Assembly: GCA_948567375.1 (NCBI GenBank)
Contig: OX419762.1
Location: forward strand, 56,872,841-56,936,840
DNA length: 64,000 nt
Source: Lunularia cruciata
Lineage: Eukaryota; Streptophyta; Marchantiopsida; Lunulariales; Lunulariaceae
Reading direction: 5' to 3'
In this document: in pieces, positions 11,540-23,695 of the stretch
Position numbering within the stretch: position 1 is the stretch's first letter
Layout: each line of letters opens with the position of its first letter
Notes under the pieces: generated by a model
Databases searched by the model: none
What the model was told of the DNA's origin: nothing
What the model saw: the letters and a program-made list of their open reading frames with translations, nothing else
Translations under genes and position numbers: made by a program

Positions 11540-13560
11540 TGCATGCAGATTTGTTCCTACACTAAGTTTGTGGGGACATGGGATGCCACTACACATGCAA
11601 GTATTGTGAGTGGTAGGCCATTCAATTTAACTCTTGAGATGATTTGAGAAGCTTTTGCATTGCCACTTGGGAGTGGAAGGAGGAGTTTTGTCCCTTACTT
11701 GCTTGTGGAAGATTGGTTTCTTGTATAAAATCACATGGCAAGAACTTACTTGGTATGATAATGCATTTATCTTGCATGGAGGTCTTTTTTTGAGATGATT
11801 GCTACTCTCATTGCCCGTACATACCGGCCAACAATGGTGTATGGATATCCTGCCCTTATGGTGAAGTGGAAGGTTGAGAGGTATAGGGTACACTTGAAGC
11901 AAGCAAGAGAGGATTATGATTGGGTAGAATTCATGCTCTAGGTAGTTAGTGCAAAGATGGCCTTCTTACAAAACAGATCCATAAGCTAGATGGTAGGAGA
12001 TACAAGGTGACATTTTTTGGTCAATTTCTCACTCACTTGTTCATGGAGAGTGCATTCCTAGATGAGGGAGGAGAGGCAAACTATGGCACCAAAGTCCAAG
12101 AGAGAACATATCTCCATGATGAGGGAGCTAAGGACAAGAGTCAAGATGAGGAGGGTGAGTAAGAGTCATTTAATATTCATGTTTCTTAGAAACATACCAT
12201 TTTGTCTTTCTCTATGTACCATGTTTTATCTTGCTACATGAATCATGGTACCTTATAAATAAATGATATTATATATGGAGTATTATCTCATATTCAATTG
12301 AATAATATCTTGAGTTTATGAATGAAAGTATCTTGTACCCTTATCAAGCTATGTATATGAAGATGATGTTACTCAAAGAAGGAGAGGAGCCAAGGGGTTT
12401 TTTACATCACCCTTGCAGAAAATGCTCTACCTTACCTCCTTCTCATATACTTGTATCAATACCTAAGATTCCTTCCTCATTTCCTTCTTCCTTGGACTTG
12501 GAGAGAGGATTTGGGGAGTTAGGGAGACGGAGTCCAAGGAGCATGAGGTTGAGTCCATGTTAGTAGAATCACATGTAGAAGATGTTCCATTGACACCTAG
12601 AAAGTCATTCTTGGTGCAAAGAGAGGATTCGTCTAGAGTTTCTTTTAGCAATATGTGAGTTAGCACAACCCTTACACACAATAGAGTGTGGAGAAAAAGT
12701 GATTTAAATGCAATTGTGGATGCTAGGCTAGACTTCAATACTAGTGAGAGAGAGAGAGAGCAATTGCTCAAGACTAGTAGAAGGACTTGGAGGAGAGAGA
12801 GAGAGGGTGCCATGGTATGCTTAGAGGAGGAGAAGGAGAGAGTCCTTAGCAAGAGAGCATTCTTTGAGAGACTTAGAGGAGAGAGAGAGAAAGAGAGTTT
12901 ATATTTGACTTTGGTGAGAGATGTGGGAGAAAGAGATGATTTGATGAGTGCATTCAATGAGCTCAAGGCTAAGAGAGAAATGGTGGTGGAGGCTTAAAAG
13001 TTACAAATAGAAAGCTATCATCAAGAGCTTTAACTCTCTATGAGGGAGTTGGAGAGTACCCAAGTTGAGTTGGTCAAGGTGAGGAGATCCTTAGAGAGAG
13101 CTTAGGAGTGTAAGAGGGCCTTTTTTGATAGTACCATTAAGACAATCCTTAGGAGAGTTTGCTATGCATGAGGAGACCCAAACAGAGAGGCTTGACATGA
13201 TTAATGAGGAGACTCAAATAGACAAACTTGAGCATGGATTAGAAATGAAATCTATAGAGGTACAAATAAAGCCTCACTTGCATGGAGTGCCTAAAGGAGA
13301 GCCATGTGTTATGACATCTGATATAGAAATCATAGCTTGGAGACCTTGACTTTTAGATGATCTTGCTTCTATGCTCCCTTTTAGTCATACTTCACAAGAG
13401 ATCAAGTCATTAGAAGAGAGGAGAAAGACACTCACTGGTGAGGTTTCTAGATTTCTATGATGAGATAGAGGATGAGTGAGTTAGGAGAGTTTATTCCCCA
13501 CTTGGTTTATGCTCATGTCTAGTAGAGGAAGATCTTGGTTTTGGATATTGGATGTTCGGG
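11540..13560 (+). pseudogene. Copy A forward gene: coiled-coil protein of an unclassified two-gene unit, decayed
   Basis: I do not recognise this gene with certainty. Broken frames on the plus strand read through a stretch near 11600 with SGRPFNLTLEMI and, near 11840, MVYGYPALMVKWKVERYRV. This reminds me of the 'putative plant transposon protein' group, but only weakly. A GAGG/GTGAGT exon end near 12160 recurs in copy B at 27240. From 12686 to 12997 the frame is a highly charged coiled coil (SEREREQLLK, RTWRRERE, LRGEREKES). Several in-frame stops show decay. The same gene, with the same downstream landmarks, recurs at 26.9-29.5 kb, and both copies face a reverse-strand partner gene. Confidence 0.45.
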
Positions 13561-14809
13561 AGACATCATGTGAGCTAGTAGTAGTATCGCAGGCCAATGG
13601 TCTAGATTAGTGGAGTGGGGTGGATGGGTCACATTTAGAGCAAGTAATATGTTTAGATATATCTTTCCTCCTGGCATTAGAGAGTTTATGAAGTTCTCTA
13701 TGACTCATTTTGAGGTACTCATTTGGAAAGATAGCACAAAATGAGATTGTGAGCATTTGTTAAGAGACACATAGAGCCATGGATCATTGCATGAGTTACT
13801 CATATGAAACCATTTGTCCCTTTCTTGTCCAAATGTGAAATGTATGAGATGTTATATGAAACCTTTTGTCCATTATGACTTGTCCCCAAAGTCTACTTGT
13901 ATAGTTCATAATATAAAACCTCTCGTCTCACTTTACATGATTTGTTAATATGAAACTTGCTTTTTCACTTGGATACCACACATGGATGCTTTGAATTTGC
14001 ATGAAACCCATGAAACCTACACAATCCTCAACAAACCTGATCTCTTTATCATTATATCCTTACAAAACCCCCACAATATCGGATAAACTTGATGTCTTTG
14101 TTGCAATTTCCTTGTGAAACTTGTGCAATACTAGATAAGCTTGATGTCTTTGTTGCGATCTCCTCATGAAACTTGCACAATATTTGATAAAAATAATGTC
14201 TTTGTAGTGATTACCTCACAAAACGCTTGCAAAACCTGTACAAAACTTAGGAAATCAAGGTGCTTTCTCACAAAACCGGCATGAAACTTGGTAAATTGAG
14301 GTGCTTTATCGTGAAACCTGATAGAACCTATGAAATTCCTAGATGTAGGTGCTAATCCAACATGAAACTGCCATGAAACCCAATTAATTTGAGTGCTTCC
14401 CTTTGATTATCACTCGGAGTTGACCCATATCAAGATCTATAATACAACCAACTCATAACATGCTTAACAATATAGTGTGTAAATGTGAAAATGAAGTACT
14501 TTATATGGATAGAAAATGAAAAAAAATCATGGAAATCCTTGAGAGACAATGATAGAGAATATATAACGACAATGAATTTGTTTTGGCCTAGCATTCTAGC
14601 CTTGAGCATTTGCTGGGGCACACCGCTTTTGCTATTGTTATTGGAACTGTCAACAAGGTTACTATCTATGTCTACAAGAGTACTATTTAACATCTAGATG
14701 TGCATGATACTCACTATACTTTTGATCTCTTTGGGTGTCTTCCCTACCTTTGCCAATTCTAAAATCATAAGATGAAACCTTTTGGAATTGGAAGATCTCT
14801 CTTTAATTC
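13561..14809. other. Spacer between the convergent genes of copy A, with degenerate ~52-bp repeats
   Basis: No gene is supported. About 14035-14240 holds three to four degenerate units with period near 52 bp built around aaacttgatgtctttg. The flanking text is full of gaaacc/tgaaact words. Part of 13560-13720 still matches copy B at 29.39-29.5 kb (gcaagtaatatg, ttagagagtttat). Confidence 0.5.
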
Positions 14810-16091
14810 TCTTCTTCTCTAACTTGGAGAATAAAGTACTCTCTTGAATTCTACTTTTCTCCAACTTTGAAAATAAGATTTTTTTCTATTTTGCCTTTGA
14901 GTCATAGATTTCCCATATTGGCCACCTTTTGAGCTTCTATTTTTACCAATGTCATGGTTTCTATCTCTAAAAGCTTCTCTTGTAAGTAGTTCCTCATCTT
15001 CAAAGGTATTTGGTAGACATGGAAAGTAATCAAAATTCAATTTTGATCTACTCTCATCTTCTTGCCCCTTTGATCTGATCATCCTCTTGTCTCTTTGATC
15101 TACTCTTGTCCTCTTGCCTTTGCACATGATACTCCTCAAACCATGAGATAATGATACATGGGGAAATGACTCTTGGGTGCTCAAAACAGAAAACCCCTCC
15201 ATGCTAGGACCACATAACCCATATGTGGGTGTTTCATCAACACAATCCTCAGATGGAAATTCAAATGTATGACAATCTCCTCAAAAATCATGTTTCCAAA
15301 CCCTAAGGATAAAAGTGTGGGCAGAGAAATAATAGCTTTGGAACCAAACATAAGATCGATTCTTGAATGTAGTTTATCATCAATGGTTTTCCATCCTTGC
15401 TTGATTTCTTCCTCAATGAGCCTTTCTCTAGTGCATTTTTCTTTCCATGTCCAGGCAGACTTATAAGAAGCCATGTATTGAGCCCATTTCTTCCACAATC
15501 TATTTCCCATCATAGATTTTAGAAACCTCTCCTAAACTTCACCTGATAGTGGCCATATAACTGAATGCATTATTCTTTTGTATGGATTTCTTACTATTCC
15601 CTTTGTATTTTCTTGAAATGGTCAGTGTCTTCTAGATAATCCAAGATTTAACTATAATGGTGAGATATCATTCTAAATGTATCCTCTTCATCTCCTCTAG
15701 ATTTCACACCAGTAGCTTTTGATTTGAAATCTTCAAAAGAAAGGCCAAATGATGGACAAGAGGAAACCATGGCAAGAAGAGCTTGAAATTTCAATACAAG
15801 AGAATGAGAAAGCAAGGCAAGGCAAGACCTCTTGAGAGAATGTTGAGGACTTAAATTTGCAAATTGAAAATGCAAGGCATAGCCAGACTTATCAAGGGAA
15901 TGTTGAGGATTTAAATCTGCAAGAGTGGAAGCAATTATTGTAGAATGCTCAATATTAGATATATCATGTGAAGTAAAATCATCCAATTCAACAAGAGGAT
16001 GTGAACTTGCTAATGGGAATGGAACTCCCGTGCCAAGCAGTTGGAGGTGAGTGTATTCCATAGCTGTCGGCCTCAAATCTTGAATTTTCAT
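14810..16091 (-). pseudogene. Copy A reverse gene: basic Myb/SANT-like protein, decayed
   Basis: On the minus strand 16091-15648 opens with a 147-residue frame, followed by FRMISHHYS..LDYLED..HF, then MGNRLWKKWAQYMASYKSAW, DLMFGSKAIISLP and a C-terminal SKRFHLMILELAKVGKTPKEI. The same blocks occur in the same order in copy B (33.0-31.1 kb), for example WMIEHHYAQLLDYLKD, ARYMKSYKEAK, DLMFQNGANISLP and SKRFYFMTLELARAAKTHEEI. The tryptophan-rich helical middle with a final KYKxA-like helix resembles the Myb/SANT-like domains of transposon DNA-binding proteins; that is inference. Stops and frame changes show it is no longer functional. It converges on the forward gene at 11.5-13.6 kb. Confidence 0.5.
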
Positions 16092-16591
16092 TTCCTAGGC
16101 TGGTCCAATTACTTCTTTTCTCCACTCCCACCCATGAATGCACTCTGCCAAAATTGTTGCCACCCACTAACTAAATTTTAACTCTATTTTTTCTATTGAA
16201 ACTTACAATCTCTAAGAACAAAAAACTAACAAACACACATCAGATCAATCTCTATCTTGCCTGCAAAAATGAGATTTTGGAAGGAATAAGATAAAATTGT
16301 TTTGTATATGTGGATTTTGGTTGAATTTTTTATCAGGCAAGAATTAGAGGAAGTTGGTTGGGCAATTAAATTACATATCTCTTTCAATAGGAAGTAGAGT
16401 TTTCAAATTCAAAATCCACCCAAACATTGGTGCAATTTCAATGTCACTTCTGCATAGGCATCCATGAATGAGACCTTGACTTCTTATCATATTTATTACT
16501 AGATATTTATCATATTCATTCAAAATTCATCAGCCTTGCCTCATCTCTCAAGCCAATAACAATCTAATCCTATGTGATTGTATACAAAGAA

Positions 16592-16768
16592 AATGAAATG
16601 ACCTATATTATCAAAGTTACCATAAAATACTTTAATATTTTAAAAAAGTTTACATCCATTCCATTTTTGATAAATAATTAATGAAACTACCTATATTATC
16701 AAAGTTACCATAAAATAATTTAATATTTTAAAATATTTTACAGTCATTCCAATTTTGATAAATAATTA
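16592..16768. repeat. AT-rich tandem duplication, two 88-bp units
   Basis: Two head-to-tail copies share cctatattatcaaagttacc and gataaataatta at a spacing of 88 bp (16602 and 16690). It lies in the AT-rich gap between copy A and the LINE. Confidence 0.8.
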
Positions 16769-16859
16769 TTTTAGGTGATCATTGATACCGTGTTACGGGT
16801 TCCCACCTACCTCATAAATACCCCTTAGAAATAGTTTTTGAAACACCTTAATATAATAT

Positions 16860-19745
16860 ATTAGGAGAACCCACACCTTTTTGCCTACCACTTGATTGTT
16901 TGGCACATGCTCCCTTGGACAAGTTAGCATGGTTCTTATTCCTCTTACTCCCTCGATGGTGTCTTTGTGATGCTAGAGGGAGATGTGCGGGGCATAAAGA
17001 GGTAAGGTGGCTACTAGATTTTATTGATTCCAAGCAGGGGATTGGCGGCACTTCAAGAGGAGTCTATTAAGGTTAAAAATTTTAGGAGACAAATTTCACT
17101 AGAGGACACCATAGAGTCCACTCGATCACGATGATGTAGGATATTGGGTCAGATGGGAGAGTTTAGTAGAGTAGTATGAGCACTACATCCTTTGTCTATG
17201 GCTAGTCATGTTGATGAGACTATCTCACTATGCTCACTATATCCTATGGTAGTAGAGGCACTACCATTATAGGTCTTAGATTATCAGCTTGAGCAGCCTT
17301 TATGTCTTGATAGGTTGCTTTTTTCACAAGCATTGTGCACTACTCCTTGCTTTTCTTCAAGAGGCTTGTCACGGATTATTCACCTTAGAGATTGCTTTCA
17401 TGCAGATGATCCTTCTAGTGGTTGATCAAGTTGTTTTAGGTGGCTGTAATAGTAGCAAGAGGAGACATTCCTATGTCTATTAGTCAGGTGCTAGTCGACT
17501 TTTCATGATAGAGAAGGACACGGGAGGCATGAGACCAATTGCTATTGGAGAGATCTTTTCTTGTTTAGTCAGTCGTACCATTGTCCTTTAGCACCATTCT
17601 CACTTTTGACATCACCTTAGTCCACATCAGTTTGGAGTAGCTACACTTGGAGGATGTGAGGCTATATCTCTAAGCATTAGGGCACTCTTAGATATCCATC
17701 TAGAGTGGGTCGTCCTACAAGTGGATGTTGAGAATGCTTTTAATAGTGTCTCACGGGCATCCATCTTTGGAGAGCTTAGGGAAGCTATGGATCCTTGGCA
17801 AGTCTTGTTCCTTTGTGTGGTCTTTTTATAGCTCTCTTGCTTCCCTTTACTACAAGCAAGGTTGTTCACAAGAAGGAGTCACCGTCTTGGAATCAATTGT
17901 TAGTACATGTCAAGGAGATCCTTTAGCGGGACCCTTATTTGCCATGGCTCACTTTAGAGCTTTCCTATCTACTACTTTGGCCATGCCAAGTTGTGTATTT
18001 CCCCCTTTGGCAAATGATACACATATCATGGGCCCTATAGATCAGATTAAGGAGGCCTTTGACCACTTGACTATCAAGCTATATCTAGTAGGCTTGAGAG
18101 TCAAGGTGTCAAAGTGCAAGGCATGGTTCCCTTTAGGTATCCTTCTCCACCTTGAGCTTTTAGAGGGGTGTATTACATCTATAGATGGATTATGTGTTCT
18201 TGGAGTGCCAATAGGATCCAAGGATTTTGTCACTCAATTCTTAGATGTTGCCCTTGTAGAGGATCTATCCATGTGGATGACCTTCCATTACTAGGAGATC
18301 CACAAGTGACATTTGTTATACTCTTCTCTAATATTGCTCATTGAATGACTTATGTCATATGCATAGTTCCTCCCTCCTCATCCTTCCTATCACGTCTGAG
18401 ATCCTTTGATAGGAGGATTATGTGCGTCTTTGGTGATATTATTGGACCAAGGATGTTTGAGTGTGTGACAGGGGATTTGGCACGTAGATAGATGGCTTTG
18501 CTAATCTTGTGTGGAGGGGTTGACTTGCTATTTATGGAGGGGATGGCATGTAGAGCATTTTTGGGTAGTTGAGATTTCTTGACACCACTACTTTCCTCTT
18601 GTTTTGTGGTTATTGATAGGCCGGTTTTGGAGACTTATGTGGCAGAGGTTGATGAGGGGTCCTATTCTCTCCAAATGTTATTGTTGCAGATGAGAGATAG
18701 TCTATCCCCCACATGCACGAGAAGACTTTCCATCTTTTGCTTCATTATTGTTAGATTGTACTAGAGGCTTACAATCTTCCTTGATGTAGAGACAATGTGA
18801 GCATACGTTACATTCTCTCTTAGTTGACTTGTCCAATTCTCAGGCTACTCGAGCACGTCTTTGCTCTTGCTTTGGCAAAGGTGCAGGCTCTTGGATCCTA
18901 GCTTGAACGTGCATTAGGGCATTCTGACTTGCACCAGCTACTTTCTCTATAGTGATGAGGTTTTGCCTAGGTTTTGTCCACCTATTTGCATCTTCATTAC
19001 TCACTTGTGAGTGTGGTTCTACACTAGATGCAATAATGGTCCATATGACACGGAGTCCTTTTGGAGGACAAAGGATAGCTACCCATGCTTATATTAGGGA
19101 GGTAGTGTTTGCTATGGCACAAGAGAGTGGATACTTGGCTTGGAGGGAGCATTTGTATGCTTTGCAGATGACACATGTTAGGGCAAATTTATGCATGGCC
19201 CAAGATGATCAGGTGACAATAGCACATGTTGTGGTTACGGACCTTACACGGGATACAATTTTGGAGGGAGTGATTTCCCATCCTCCTGGATGGGCGGCGA
19301 ATGAAGTAGCAGATTGCAAGGTCTCCAAGTACAAGAAAATGCAGTGAGGTCACCTCTTTGTTCCTCTAGCCTTGGAGTTATATGGAGCGATGGACACAAC
19401 ATTTGACACATTTGTCAAGGAGTGCACAAGAGCTTATCATGTTAGGTGCCAAGAAGTACCACTCTCACTCTCATACTTTGTAATATATTTTAGACAATGT
19501 GTGTCCATTACTCTATAGAGTGCAATGGCTGGTGCAATCGATAGGAGAGCAATCACACTAAGTGATGGTTCTTCAGATGCTCCATTTGTTTGTAGACCAC
19601 AAGACTTGCATACCTCGGATATCTTAGGTGCGGTAGGGCAGATTTCTCATATAGACTCTATTGGGGCTTAGCCCCATTTTACCTTGTTTGTCTCTCCGTT
19701 GTAAGGCTTGATGAGGTCTTCCCATCCTACTTGTTTTCTACACTA
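16860..19745 (+). mobile_element. LINE-type non-LTR retrotransposon, copy 1, decayed
   Basis: Plus-strand frames carry reverse transcriptase motifs: KDTGGMRPIAIGEIFSCL near 17520, HQFGVATLGGCEAI near 17620, LQVDVENAFNSVSR near 17715, then STCQGDPLAGPLF (17905) and NDTHIMGP (18015; a DD-type active site with N in place of the first D). GL.VKVSKCKAW follows at 18090. Farther on, 18952-19347 encodes CGSTLDAIMVHMTRSPFGGQR, a RADLC-like stretch, AHVVVTDLTRDT and KVSKYKKMQ. This resembles the C-terminal domain with a PD-(D/E)xK-like core seen in some non-LTR elements. Target-primed insertion is the known mode of the class. Stops and frame changes break it. The 3' tail ends with a tattggggcttagcccca hairpin. 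The 5' end is not defined. Confidence 0.7.
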
Positions 19746-19760
19746 TCGCCTTTACACCTT
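19640..19760 (+). repeat. LINE 3'-tail motif, plus copy
   Basis: It contains the hairpin tattggggcttagccccat (about 19665) followed by tgtctctccgttgtaaggc and cttcccatcctacttg. The same string recurs at 60480-60570, at 55800-55870 (without the hairpin), and inverted at 21172-21335. Confidence 0.6.
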
Positions 19761-21171
19761 ATATGTAGTGTACAGTCAAGAAGAGTATATGGGTGAGCCG
19801 GCACACCTTGGCTTCTTTTCCTATCTGTCCAACTTTGAACACCACTATACATATACCATGCGGTCGTCCCCGATCTCGTGAATGAAACAAAGGATGAACA
19901 AGTCAAGCTCTGGTTAAGCACGAAAAAGTTATTCTCTTTGGATTTAGACACTGTAGTATGATTGTGTCATAGACTCCTACGGATTTAGGTCTTTAAAGTG
20001 CAGAGCATCTTGAAGTTCTCAATCGTTTAGTACTTCAATGCTCTACTTGAAATTTCGAGCCAAAGTTCTAGGGGCTTTGAGCAACTACAGCAATAAGAAG
20101 TATGGAGTCGAGGTACGAGTTGTCGTTAAGGTGAGGGTCAGTAATGACCTCAGACTGTATAGTTGGTGCCTTATTTCGAGAATTAAAGGAAAAAGATGTT
20201 ATAAGTGAGTTAATCGGGTGTGCTTGTACTATATTCATTACGATTGACATGGATGACATTATTATAATGATGATCAGATTGATGAGTTTGTGCAACTCCA
20301 CTGAGACTTTCGCTTCAAACCTAGCCAAGACTCGTACTCTTCTTACTTTACCTCCTAGTGGCACCCTTAGAGAAAATCTAGCTTAATAGTATAGCTCGAA
20401 GGGAAAAACAAAGCAAGGTAAGGAATTGAAAAGTGCAAGAGAGTAAAGCACTCGAAAAAGGATAAAATCTCTAACAAAAGAATATCGTACTGACTAACCA
20501 AACCTCGAGGGGCGGACAAAATCACAATCTGACGAGATTCTTTGCCTAGGGTTCAAAGGTCTAGAAACAGCAAGATTCCAACAAAATATCACTTCCAAGA
20601 ATCAGATAAGCATGGACTTGTAATTCATGTGTTTTTTCTTCAGGAAATGGATTTATGTAGGATAATGTTGTTCAGTGAGAAGTACTGAAATTTAATTCAA
20701 ATAGAGAAATATAAAACGTTTTAAAATGAATTTTAAAGTAGATCATATTAAAAGAAACGTTTAGAAAAAAATGTTTAGCACTAATGATAACACTATTTTT
20801 TTTCATAAATCAGAGCTATCTACGTGCAATTTGAACACGATGTGATGAACATATTTGTATTGCAATGGATGCACATTCTACATTTCGCCTCAAGCTCTGC
20901 TACTTCAAACACGATCCTAATATTTCTTATAATTATGCCCCTTATTCGACATGGTGAACTCGTTTACAGGTTAATTCAAACAACAGTCTTCAATAGAGTT
21001 GACCCCAATAAAAATTCCTATTAATTTCCATCAGTTCATGCTTACTTGTTAGTTACAACTTGTCACTTAAAAAGACGTATTAAGAACGTTTAAAACGTAT
21101 CCGAACGTTTTAAAACCTTCTCTTTCTCGAAACTTAAAAGCAAATATTTCCCTAATGATAATAAAGATGGA
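19761..21171. other. Intergenic DNA, no gene recognised
   Basis: Short open frames on both strands (for example 20068-20364 minus and 20144-20386 plus) overlap each other, have no known domain and show no clear splice structure. No RNA gene was recognised. Confidence 0.4.
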
Positions 21172-21335
21172 AAGAGGCGACCACGTAGAACACATTAAGA
21201 ATGGAAAACCCCATCAAGCCGTACAAGGGAGAGACTATTGATACAATCCAAAACAAGGGCGACCGCATAGAAAAAATGAAGGATGGGAAGACAATTGACA
21301 CTATTGGGGCCTAGCCCCAATAGTATCGACAGAAA
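21172..21335 (-). repeat. LINE 3'-tail motif, inverted copy with two sub-units
   Basis: The reverse complement reads attggggctaggccccaat, then cttcccatccttcatttttt, tatgcggtcgcc, gtctctcccttgtacggc and a second, changed unit ending tacgtggtcgcc. The hairpin actattggggc-cta-gccccaatagt at about 21299-21323 is a perfect 11-bp stem. Confidence 0.55.
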
Positions 21336-22869
21336 AGGTTTCTTAGAAGCTCATGATTAAACTCATGTACGAGAGTAGTTAATCGACCTTGATATACGTC
21401 AACATCAAAGCTATAAGATATACTCTCCGGCACTCCAAAAATGATACATTCAAGGTATACTAAACGATTGAATGATCGACTATGTGTATTGCCCAATGTT
21501 GTGGTATTGGAAACACGGAACTCTAAGACTTTTACGACTGACGCTACCGCACGTATACTGAGTGGCGACGGCTAGAGCCTCCACCACTTGCACCTGCTTC
21601 ACTGGGTTGGTACATCTGGATAGCAGGTGCATGTGGTGGAGGTTCCAGCCGAGTTGCTGGCGTGCAAAACGGAGAATGGCTCCAAGGAAATATCGTGTAT
21701 AACAGAAACACAATGAGCCCTCGACCACATGCACCTGGATTGTGAATCCGAAGGTCAAAGGCAGGTCCACGTGGGGGTCTCATCGAGTCCCAGTCATCAC
21801 CTAGTAAATGAGTAGAGATGGACTTTATAGTATTCATCTTTAGCACTTGGATTTAATGGTGTTTTAAATTGGTAGAGAGATTTGACGGTACCAAAGTGAT
21901 AGCTGGTTCTCTTCCTTGAAACTCGCTAATCGGTTTGTAAGCGTGATTTTAAATATAGAACCATTGAAAACTATAAATTATAACATAGATGGAATTACTG
22001 TGATCAATCCCCTTTTCAACAAGGATCGCACAAACTTTTCTATTGATATTCTGATATGAACTTATGGTCTTGCAGCTGTTGAACAAACCTTCACATCCTT
22101 TTTTATTGAGGATTATAGTCCTCAATTGGCTATGTGGACTTGAATTGCTTAGTTAGTTATATGAAATATTATTCTTATAATAGTCCATGCGCAACATCCC
22201 AGTTCGCTAGTAAGTAGAGTCGTGAGAGGGAGCAACAAATAGACCACAATTCTAGCGGAGGGAAACCAAGACCAAAGTTAATCCGGCAGATTGGAATTCG
22301 AAAACGCTTCTTGTGCGTCTTGTAAAATGTAAACTAAATCTATAGATAAGATAATCTTAAGAATAAATGCTTTGATGAGAAAATACTATCTTGTGATCTC
22401 AGGACTTTTAACTGCCTATACAGTAAGGGAATAGCAACGCTCACTAAACCATTCAAGAAGACTAAAGCAATTACTAATATCTTTAGCACAGGCAGAATTA
22501 GTACCGAAATGTGTATAATTAGATTCTTGAGAACAAAAATAAATTCATGGGGTGGTTTTCGCGTATCTATGCAACCATGACTATCAATCCTTTCGAACGA
22601 GGAAAGCGCAACGACGAGAGAGAATAACATCTGCTTCCAAATTTTGACTGAATTCTGAACATCTTATTAAAACAGTTGAAAGCTGTGTTATAGAATTGGA
22701 TTTACGGACAATTTGCAACAATGACCAAATTCAAGACAAAAGAGCAAATTTATTGAAAGTTCGGTGCAAACTCCTCATAAACTTGAGACGAAGTCCCCGT
22801 AAGATAGAGCAATCCAAATTCCCCCAATATGATGATCTATTAAATTTATATTATCGTGCTATATGTTTA
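21336..22869. other. Intergenic DNA, no gene recognised
   Basis: Two overlapping minus-strand frames at 21480-21846 and a hydrophobic frame at 22340-22630 (minus) are the only notable frames. None matches a family I know. The gatagctggttctct string at 21878 recalls large-subunit rRNA, but its surroundings do not. Confidence 0.4.
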
Positions 22870-23695
22870 TTTACACGGAAAGATTTGGAAATACCTTTAT
22901 AATTTGGCAAAAATATGAAAATAGCTTTATAATTTTCAAAATTGCAAAAATACCACTCATACGGCTTCCACAAGGTGAGTGTCAGACGCAAGCATAATGA
23001 GTAACGAGATACCATTTCTAAGAGAAAAAGAATTATACTAGAAACTTTCAACTTCTCATAATATCAATACAAATAGAATTACACCTCGAAATGACCTTAG
23101 TTTTGATGAAAGAATTGGCTAGCCTTTTGAGTTTCGAAACTCAAGTAATTGCAATTGACTCATAACGATTCACAATATAGTATAGTATGTATGGACGGCA
23201 AGCAATATAGTATGCGAGCAGCAGGTGCAACCTGCTATTTATTCTTCAAGGAAAAACTAGTTTTGTGTTGCAATTATATCATACAAGACAATTAAAATTA
23301 GACTGCTGCACTGCAAGTCCGCCATGAATGACCTGCTTGACCAAACCGGCTACATTTGAAAGCACATTTTTCACTACCAATTTCTTCGGTCTGCAAATTT
23401 TGTTCTTTCGAGGTAAAGGGATTGCTTGTTTATGGAGGTTTGCATTCTCCAACATCCTATTCTTGTAGCGAAACAGGTTCTATGGTCTGCTCATCTATAT
23501 GCCTATAATTTACAATAGTGAAGAATATAGCTGAACATGGTTGCGACTGTCCAAGAATAGTAGCAGCAGCATGACCATTTTCTTGCCAATTGCGATAAGT
23601 GAAAGAACCTATGAGGGGTATTTTTGCAATTTTGAAAATTAGAGAGATATTTTTACAATTTGAGTAAATCATAGGATAGTTTATGAATTTTTCCT
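22870..23695. mobile_element. Candidate non-autonomous TIR DNA transposon, about 0.8 kb
   Basis: The end regions are inverted copies of each other. The left (about 22870-22965) has tttcaaaattgcaaaaatacc and the right (about 23605-23695) reads ggtatttttgcaattttgaaa. The similarity extends outward for about 90 bp with mismatches. The interior has no transposase. It is probably a MITE-like deletion derivative. Exact ends and target duplication were not resolved. Confidence 0.55.

Noticed and set aside
12463-12966. 167-residue Ser/Leu-rich open frame (minus)
   Set aside because: It is the antisense of the GA-rich coiled-coil region of the copy A forward gene; GA repeats leave the opposite strand open as Ser/Leu.
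14035-14240. Evenly spaced repeats that might suggest a CRISPR array
   Set aside because: The units are degenerate and contiguous with no unique spacers, and the DNA is eukaryotic.
21870-21965. gatagctggttctct string resembling a conserved large-subunit rRNA motif
   Set aside because: The bases on both sides do not fit rRNA helices of any compartment; a short chance match is more likely.
22340-22630. Hydrophobic 96-residue frame (minus) suggesting a plastid membrane protein
   Set aside because: Compared from memory with psaA, psaB, psbK and psbZ segments; no consistent alignment, unlike petB.
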